Part shown: positions 32,072 through 37,114 of the stretch, in pieces | Position numbering within the stretch: position 1 is the first letter of the stretch | How the letters are laid out: each line of letters begins with the position of its first letter | Source of the DNA: CAZHOV01 sp964534315 | Lineage (GTDB): Bacteria > Bacteroidota > Bacteroidia > Chitinophagales > Saprospiraceae | Length of the DNA stretch: 37,114 nucleotides | Reading direction: 5' to 3' | Assembly (NCBI GenBank): GCA_964534315.1 | Contig: CAZHOV010000037.1 | Span: forward strand, 1 to 37,114 | Position numbers and translations under genes: made by a program | Notes under the pieces: generated by a model | The model's database searches: none | Told to the model about the DNA's origin: nothing | The model's input: only the letters and a program-made list of their open reading frames with translations

Positions 32072-33478
32072 TTAGAGCTTATTAATCCATTCAACCATAA
32101 GCTGCATGGGCTTCTCATTAAAAGTTTCTTCTATTTCCTTATACTCCGAAACGGCTCCCGTCTCTGCCGTTTGGAATAAGTGATTTAAGTTTTCAAAGGC
32201 CTGAATAGTATAGTTCTTATTACCTCCTTTTTCCAATCCCTTCTTTATACCTTCCAGATTTTCATCACAGGGTACTTGTACATCAAGCTTACCGTTCAAA
32301 GCCAATACGGGGCAATCGACCTTACTCCAATAGTCCATAGGATTGTACCGGATGAAATATAAAAACCATGGATTGACCAAACCATCGACTTCCTGCGTTA
32401 AGAAAGCTTCTTCTTTGGCTCTGATTTCTGTTTGTGTTTCTTCTGGAAAATAAGTAATACCCGCCTCAAATATTTTTCTTAGTCCTTCCTTTAGTTCCTC
32501 TTCCGATTGCGCTTCATGCTCAATTAGATATTGATAGGCTGGCTTGAGAATCTTGTGATTAGCTTCTACCATTTCCTGAGGAACGTTTTCCTGCTTAGAA
32601 ACTAACCTACTTTGCGCTAATAATAGCTCATCAATGGTAGTGCCAGGGCCCGCTAATGAAATAATGAAATCCAGGTCTGCCAATTCGGTTTCTACAATCG
32701 GGGCGATCATTCCCCCTTCGCTATGGCCGATCATGCCTACTTTAGTCTTTTTAAATGCCTGTTTTGTTCTCAAGAACTTAACTGCTGCTGCTGCGTCTTC
32801 TGCAAAGTCGAATGAGGTTGCCCCTTGCTGTGTTCCTGAAGATTCGCCGACACCGCGGTCGTCATATCGCAAAACACCAATTCCATTTCGGGTAAGATAA
32901 TCAGATAATACCAAGAAAGGGCGATGATTGAAAGCAGCAATTTCTTCATCTCGGTTTTGAGGGCCTGAACCCGAAACCAATATTACTATAGCTTTTGGCG
33001 CTTTACCTTCAGGTAAGGAGAGGGTACCTGCAAGTGAAACTCCATCTTCTTTGTTTTCAAAGGTGACTTCTTCCCGGAGATAAGGGTAGTCTACAGGATC
33101 TTGTGGTCGTTTTTCCACCTTGATCTCTACTGCTTTCCTACTTAATACCAAGGGTAGAGTCATCCCCGACTGATAAAAATTTCCTGAAATTTCATTTTCT
33201 TCCGCTTTTAGCTCCCCTTCATATTTGAACCCAATGGTATTGGATTCAATAATGAGCTTTCCGTTTTCAAATGTAGTCTTGTCTGTTGCAATGCCTTTAG
33301 CCCCCTGGTCGGGGCTATCCATTTTACTTTGTAAACCGTTTTCGGATTGTTCAATGTGGAATACAATCCTAAGTTTAGTCCCCTGTATATCCAAGGCCCC
33401 ATTCCAGGTGCCGGTGATTTCTTGTCCGGAAATCGTAAGGTAAAGAATACTTAACGTTAACATTAATAACTGTTTCAT
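32072..33478 (-). CDS. Secreted alpha/beta hydrolase with N-terminal beta domain
   Basis: I start at the ATG at 33478; the longer reading uses a TTG at 33496. The 468-residue product has a signal peptide ending at about L-T-I-S-G-Q. A beta-rich domain follows (about 20-120; I-T-G-T-W-N-G-A-L, I-S-G-N-F-Y-Q-S-G). The alpha/beta hydrolase fold has the nucleophile Ser in G-H-S-E-G-G, the oxyanion-like V-S-G-S-G-P-Q-N-R-D-E, R-Y-D-D-R-G-V-G-E-S, an acid in N-G-K-L-D-V-Q-V-P and the His in L-N-H-L-F-Q. This architecture is widespread in Bacteroidota as an envelope esterase or peptidase of unknown substrate. No lipobox or T9SS domain. It is the first gene of the two-component operon, divergent from the AspT-like transporter. 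Confidence 0.85.
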   Translation of the reverse strand: MKQLLMLTLSILYLTISGQEITGTWNGALDIQGTKLRIVFHIEQSENGLQSKMDSPDQGAKGIATDKTTFENGKLIIESNTIGFKYEGELKAEENEISGNFYQSGMTLPLVLSRKAVEIKVEKRPQDPVDYPYLREEVTFENKEDGVSLAGTLSLPEGKAPKAIVILVSGSGPQNRDEEIAAFNHRPFLVLSDYLTRNGIGVLRYDDRGVGESSGTQQGATSFDFAEDAAAAVKFLRTKQAFKKTKVGMIGHSEGGMIAPIVETELADLDFIISLAGPGTTIDELLLAQSRLVSKQENVPQEMVEANHKILKPAYQYLIEHEAQSEEELKEGLRKIFEAGITYFPEETQTEIRAKEEAFLTQEVDGLVNPWFLYFIRYNPMDYWSKVDCPVLALNGKLDVQVPCDENLEGIKKGLEKGGNKNYTIQAFENLNHLFQTAETGAVSEYKEIEETFNEKPMQLMVEWINKL

Positions 33479-33605
33479 CGTCTTTTTTTCTTTCAAATTA
33501 GTAAAAAGAACACGACGGTTCCAGTAAATTATGACGAACGGTAAAATAAGAGGATTATCGGAAAACTACCATCTTACTGATTAATTCTCTACCTTGCGGT
33601 CATCT

Positions 33606-35234
33606 ATGATTTCCTTATTGATCGAAAATCCAATATTGCTACTTTTTATTGTTGCTTCTATCGGCTACCTGGTGGGGAATATCTCTATCCGGGGTAGTTC
33701 GTTAGGGGTAGCAGCTATACTTTTTGTTGGATTGGTCTTTGGAGCTATTGATCCCAGGTTGCAAATTCCGCAGATTATTTTACTGTTGGGGTTATCGATA
33801 TTTGTCTATTCAATCGGGCTCAGCTCCGGCCCCGCCTTTTTTAATGCATACCGCAGAAATGGATTGAAAGACATCACCTTTATAATAGCCATGCTAGTGT
33901 TGTCAGGGTTGGTAGCGATCGCCTTGTGGGCGATTCTTGGTTTTTCGGTAGCCACGATAACCGGAGTTTACGCTGGCAGTACGACAAATACAGCCGCCCT
34001 TGCTGGTGTCATTGATCTGATCAATAACAGCGCTGCCCTGAAGGGGAATACCGGCTTGATTGAAATGACGGTAGTAGGCTATTCCTTTTCGTATCCCATG
34101 GGAGTGTTGGGTGGTATGATCGCTATTGTCATTCTGGAAAAAGTGCTTAAAATCGATTACACCCAAGAAGAAAAAGACCTGAAAAAAGAATATCCCTTAG
34201 ATCAAGGACTAACTAGCACAACAATTAGGGTGACTAACCCGGAAGTTTATGGTATTCAACTACGCGACCTGTTTCGAAAATACAACTGGAATGTCATCTT
34301 TGGCAGGCTTTACCAGGATGAAAAACTGAGTCTGGCCCATTACGACTCTTATCTGGAGAAAGGAGATATTGTAATGGTGGTGGGCAGCAAGGAAGAATTA
34401 GAACAAGTGGCTAACGTACTCGGCGAATCGATCCGTTCCTGGCTTACCTATGACCGAAACCAATTTGATGTGCGCCGTATTTTTGTTTCCAATCCTAAAG
34501 CAGCAGGCCGAACGCTGGCTTCTCTTAATATAAGTGAGAAATATAACGCGGTTATCACCCGGATCCGTCGAGGTGATATCGAGATGTTAGCTAAAAGCAA
34601 TACGGTATTGGAGTTGGGAGATCGCATCCGTTTTATTGCTCGCCGGGAGGATCTTGATGAATTGGCCAAACTGTTTGGGGATTCTTACCAGGAATCCAGC
34701 ACGATTAACTTGTTTACTTTTGGTTTAGGCATCGGCTTGGGAGTAATATTAGGAACGATTGAGTTTTCACTAGGGGCGGACATACGGTTCAAACTCGGCT
34801 ATGCCGGTGGTCCGTTGATCGTAGGACTGATCCTGGGTGCATTGAGGCGAACGGGCCCATTGATTTGGACGATGCCCTACAGCTCCAACAATGTATTAAG
34901 ACAGATCGGTTTGATCTTTCTATTAGCCACGGTTGGTGTCAGTTCAGGTAATGCCTTTGTTGAAAGCTTCAACTTTGAAGGGCTTTGGATATTCATTGCC
35001 GGTAGTATTATCAGTTTGATTACCGCTTTTACCATTCTGTTAGTCGGTTATAAATTGATCAAGATGCCATTTTCCATTCTGATGGGCATCGTGTCCAACC
35101 AACCGGCTATCCTCGATTTTGCGAAGGCCCGGGCAGGGAATAGACTTCCGGAATTTGGTTTCACGGTAATGTTCCCCTTAGCCTTAATTATGAAGGTGTT
35201 GATTGCCCAATTGATCTTTTTAGTGCTAATTTGA
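33606..35234 (+). CDS. AspT/YidE-family (AAE) transporter
   Basis: I choose the ATG at 33606 (542 residues); the longer frame starts on a TTG at 33594. The protein has two blocks of hydrophobic helices (about 1-170 and 375-542) around a central cytoplasmic region with two RCK_C (TrkA-C) domains (about 200-370; G-D-I-V-M-V-V-G and L-G-D-R-I-R-F-I-A). This is the aspartate:alanine exchanger family layout. The repeated G-x-x-A-G-S-x-T-N-x-A-A-L (about 122-134) and the C-terminal G-I-V-S-N-Q-P-A-I-L-D-F-A motif are typical. Substrate is unknown; RCK_C domains suggest control by a nucleotide or small ligand. It is a single gene, with no partner on its strand nearby. Confidence 0.88.
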   Translation: MISLLIENPILLLFIVASIGYLVGNISIRGSSLGVAAILFVGLVFGAIDPRLQIPQIILLLGLSIFVYSIGLSSGPAFFNAYRRNGLKDITFIIAMLVLSGLVAIALWAILGFSVATITGVYAGSTTNTAALAGVIDLINNSAALKGNTGLIEMTVVGYSFSYPMGVLGGMIAIVILEKVLKIDYTQEEKDLKKEYPLDQGLTSTTIRVTNPEVYGIQLRDLFRKYNWNVIFGRLYQDEKLSLAHYDSYLEKGDIVMVVGSKEELEQVANVLGESIRSWLTYDRNQFDVRRIFVSNPKAAGRTLASLNISEKYNAVITRIRRGDIEMLAKSNTVLELGDRIRFIARREDLDELAKLFGDSYQESSTINLFTFGLGIGLGVILGTIEFSLGADIRFKLGYAGGPLIVGLILGALRRTGPLIWTMPYSSNNVLRQIGLIFLLATVGVSSGNAFVESFNFEGLWIFIAGSIISLITAFTILLVGYKLIKMPFSILMGIVSNQPAILDFAKARAGNRLPEFGFTVMFPLALIMKVLIAQLIFLVLI

Positions 35235-35339
35235 TATTGTCCTGGCCCTGACTATTAGCAGTTCTTCCCATAACATTACCTTCAGAATTAGGTTCTTTTA
35301 TTGATTTTACCATTTTCGCTGAACTTAAATACTTCTTCC

Positions 35340-36242
35340 ATGAGAACCCTAATTTATTTTATTCCCTTTTTATTTATAGGTTGTATCGGAACAGATGAAG
35401 TTGATTTTCCCTTAGGGTAAGATCAATCCAGTCTGGAAATTAGCCAGCCTTCCGTAGCCCTTCAAATTGGAGAAACGGCTCAATTAGAAGCCGTTTATAC
35501 AGATTTTAACGGAGATGAAGCAACTACACCGCTCACCTGGTCTAGCGACAACGAAAATATAGCCACTGTTTCTAACACGGGCCTGGTGTCCGGGGTCGGG
35601 AGCGGGCAAACCATGGTGCGGGTAACAGAGGAGGAAGGACTAACAGCCTCCGCATTGGTTACGGTAGTAGCTGATGTAAATGCCATTTCAGAAATTGTCC
35701 TTTCCAGTCCAGATCAAACACTCGAAATCGGTGAAACCACTCAATTTTCCTATACCGTGAGCAATATCCAAGGAGCAGAATTATCAGGACCTTTTGAGCC
35801 CATCTGGTCCAGCTCCAATGATAATATCGTTGAAGTAAATGATCAAGGTGAGGCTACTGCTATTGCCGCTGGTAGTGTGGAGATCACCGCGAACATAGAT
35901 GGCATCGTTAGTTTGCCTTACACGTTATCTGTTGCTGTTGGCGAACGGACAGGGACCTTTCAGGGAACCAATGGATATAACGTTTCGGGTAGTGTTACAG
36001 TTAGTGAATCAGAGGTAGCGTTTGGTTCGGATTTCAATACGTCGAGCGGTCCGGGTTTGTACATTTATTTATCCAATAGTTCAGGAAATGTTAGCGGTGG
36101 GATAGAACTTGGAGAGATTAAAGGAAATGCCGGTTCCCAAACCTATCCAATTCCCCCTGGCGAGGATGCCAATAATTATCAATTTGTCATCGTATACTGC
36201 AAGCCTTTCGGTATTTCGTTCGGGTTTGCGAAGTTGCAGTGA
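35340..36242 (+). pseudogene. BIG2-BIG2-DM13 lipoprotein gene interrupted by an in-frame stop
   Basis: From the ATG at 35340 the frame codes a lipoprotein signal with F-I-G-C (Cys15), then hits TAA at 35418-35420 (codon 27). The same frame stays open for another 273 codons to the TGA at 36240-36242. The downstream part has two bacterial Ig-like (BIG2) domains (e.g. L-Q-I-G-E-T-A-Q-L, W-S-S-D-N-E-N-I-A-T-V and L-E-I-G-E-T-T-Q-F, W-S-S-S-N-D-N-I). It ends in a DM13 domain: G-Y-N-V-S-G-S-V-T-V, F-N-T-S-S-G-P-G-L-Y-I-Y-L-S, and V-I-V-Y-C-K-P-F-G-I-S-F-G-F-A. DM13 is predicted to have a redox role through its near-invariant Cys. One nonsense change in an otherwise intact gene points to a recent loss, readthrough, or a sequencing error. 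A GTG at 35586 could give a short 218-residue product, but it lies inside the first BIG2 domain. Confidence 0.8.
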
Positions 36243-36248
36243 TTGAAG

Positions 36249-36275
36249 GGAACGGTGAACAGTAAACAGTGATCA
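36249..36275. repeat. Short GTGAACAGTAAACAGTG-type intergenic repeat
   Basis: Between the broken DM13 gene and the next gene there is a run of GAACGGTGAACAGTAAACAG units, similar in style to the GTTAGTAGTTAGTAG run near 23461. Such short A/G-rich tandem words are frequent between genes in Bacteroidota. No function can be assigned. Confidence 0.45.
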
Positions 36276-36298
36276 GATCATCCAAAAAAATCATTAAA

Positions 36299-37063
36299 AT
36301 GAGATATTTAATCCTAATTATATTTTCAGCATTCTTTTTCTTGAACCTGGGAGCTCAAAGTGGCTGGACGCAACCAAAAGGGAAAGGGTTCTTTAAATTA
36401 AATCAATCCTTTCTTCGTGCAGGTTCCTTTTTTAATCTGGAAGGGGATATTATAGATATTACCACGACTTCCGTTTATATCAGTAGTCTTTACGGCGAAT
36501 ATGGCATTACAGATCGTTTAACGGCTGTAGCTTATGTGCCTTTCTTTGTACGCAGTACTATTAATGAACGGGAATCTACTGTAAATGGGGTAGTTGAGCC
36601 GGGAGATGAGTTGAATGGGGTAGGGGACCCCCAAATCGGATTGAAATACGGTATCATCAAAAAAGGGCCGGTGGTCCTTGCAGGGGAGGTTATTTTGGGC
36701 ATTCCATTAGGTCAAAATGTTGGTGGCGACACGGAGCTTTTGCAAACAGGAGATGGCGAGTTTAATCAACTGGTGCGGCTAGTGGCTTCTACTTCTTTTG
36801 GGAATTCTGGTGTGTATGGAAGTTTGGCAGTGGGGTATAATAACCGGACCTCAGGCGATTTTGAATTTAGATCGGGAACGGAAGAGGATGTTCAGTTTTC
36901 GGATGAATTTCACTGGGGCGGTGAATTGGGCTGGCAGATCGGAGAACAGAAAAAATGGCTACTAGCGCTGAAATGGTACCAGGTCATTGCCATGGATAAT
37001 GGAGACCAGACAATGGGCATGAGCAACACTTCTTTATTTGGAAATAATGTAGAATATTTGTAA
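36299..37063 (+). CDS. Outer-membrane beta-barrel protein, probably C-terminally truncated
   Basis: I start at the ATG at 36299, just before a signal peptide (to about residue 20, ending NLGAQ); a GTG at 36269 would add a useless tail. The 254-residue product looks like the small barrels often annotated as transporters of the phenol-degradation-meta type: G-W-T-Q-P-K-G-K-G-F-F-K at the N-terminus, Y-G-I-T-D-R-L-T-A-V-A-Y-V-P-F, and L-N-G-V-G-D-P-Q-I-G-L-K-Y. It stops at V-E-Y-L without the last strands and terminal aromatic residue expected for a barrel, so the 3' end may be lost. It follows the broken DM13 gene by 56 bases. Its substrate is unknown. Confidence 0.7.
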   Translation: MRYLILIIFSAFFFLNLGAQSGWTQPKGKGFFKLNQSFLRAGSFFNLEGDIIDITTTSVYISSLYGEYGITDRLTAVAYVPFFVRSTINERESTVNGVVEPGDELNGVGDPQIGLKYGIIKKGPVVLAGEVILGIPLGQNVGGDTELLQTGDGEFNQLVRLVASTSFGNSGVYGSLAVGYNNRTSGDFEFRSGTEEDVQFSDEFHWGGELGWQIGEQKKWLLALKWYQVIAMDNGDQTMGMSNTSLFGNNVEYL

Positions 37064-37066
37064 CTA

Positions 37067-37081
37067 TTCAGCAAAGCTGAA
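37067..37081 (+). terminator. Weak hairpin after the last gene
   Basis: TTCAGC (37067-37072) and GCTGAA (37076-37081) form a perfect 6-bp stem with an AAA loop. T-rich sequence follows from 37097, but not immediately, so it is only a weak intrinsic terminator candidate. Confidence 0.4.
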
Positions 37082-37114
37082 GATTTAGAAAATTTTTATT
37101 ATTTTTTGGGATGC

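Noticed and set aside
33493..33499. TAATTTG upstream of the alpha/beta hydrolase as a -7 box
   Set aside because: Also one base short of the consensus and only about 15 bases from the start codon, with no supporting -33 element.
35586..36242. Independent 218-residue gene starting at GTG 35586
   Set aside because: The start lies inside the first BIG2 domain and the same frame is open back to the stop at 35418, so it is the remainder of a longer lipoprotein gene.

Overview
The window looks like chromosomal DNA of a gliding-type member of the Bacteroidota, most likely near Saprospiria/Lewinella (the class is inference). The basis is a gldN gene of the type IX secretion system (T9SS), two secreted proteins with C-terminal T9SS sorting domains, lipoproteins, LytTR and Y_Y_Y regulators typical of the phylum, and promoters of the TAnnTTTG type.

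Layout. (1) 1-1338: gldN on the minus strand, then a 421-base gap holding a probable plus-strand small RNA (promoter-like box, about 100 nt, terminator). (2) 1339-22441: a large glycan locus. A minus-strand run reads GH16 beta-1,3-glucanase lipoprotein, two-domain T9SS carbohydrate-binding protein, MFS sugar porter, and a 2005-residue T9SS protein made of nine 168-residue repeats plus a fasciclin domain. Next come a membrane-spanning propeller/Y_Y_Y/LuxR-HTH regulator (+), a clan GH-A glycoside hydrolase (-), and a four-gene plus-strand run of two outer-membrane barrels and two lipoproteins with carbohydrate-binding-like domains. No SusC/SusD pair is present. (3) 22438-30252: a complete trp operon, trpL-trpE-G-D-C-F-B-A-aroF, on the minus strand. 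I read its attenuator directly: a leader peptide with three consecutive Trp codons, then a terminator abutting trpE. (4) 30327-33478: alpha/beta hydrolase, LytS-like kinase and LytTR regulator (-). (5) 33606-37114: an AspT/YidE-type transporter, a BIG2-DM13 lipoprotein gene broken by one in-frame stop, and a small outer-membrane barrel that seems to lack its C-terminus.

The main discovery is regulatory. The promoter regions of the GH16 run and of the barrel/lipoprotein run, 4.5 kb apart and on opposite strands, each carry four direct copies of GATGTA with identical 11-21-11 base spacing. Each array ends 32-33 bases before a TAnnTTTG box, which lies 24-32 bases before the start codon. This ties the two runs into one regulon, probably controlled by the HTH regulator encoded between them. 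The proposed working model is a beta-glucan capture and uptake system without SusCD: surface GH16 and binding proteins, two dedicated barrels, a periplasmic or secreted GH-A enzyme and an inner-membrane sugar porter. Substrate and transport roles are inference.
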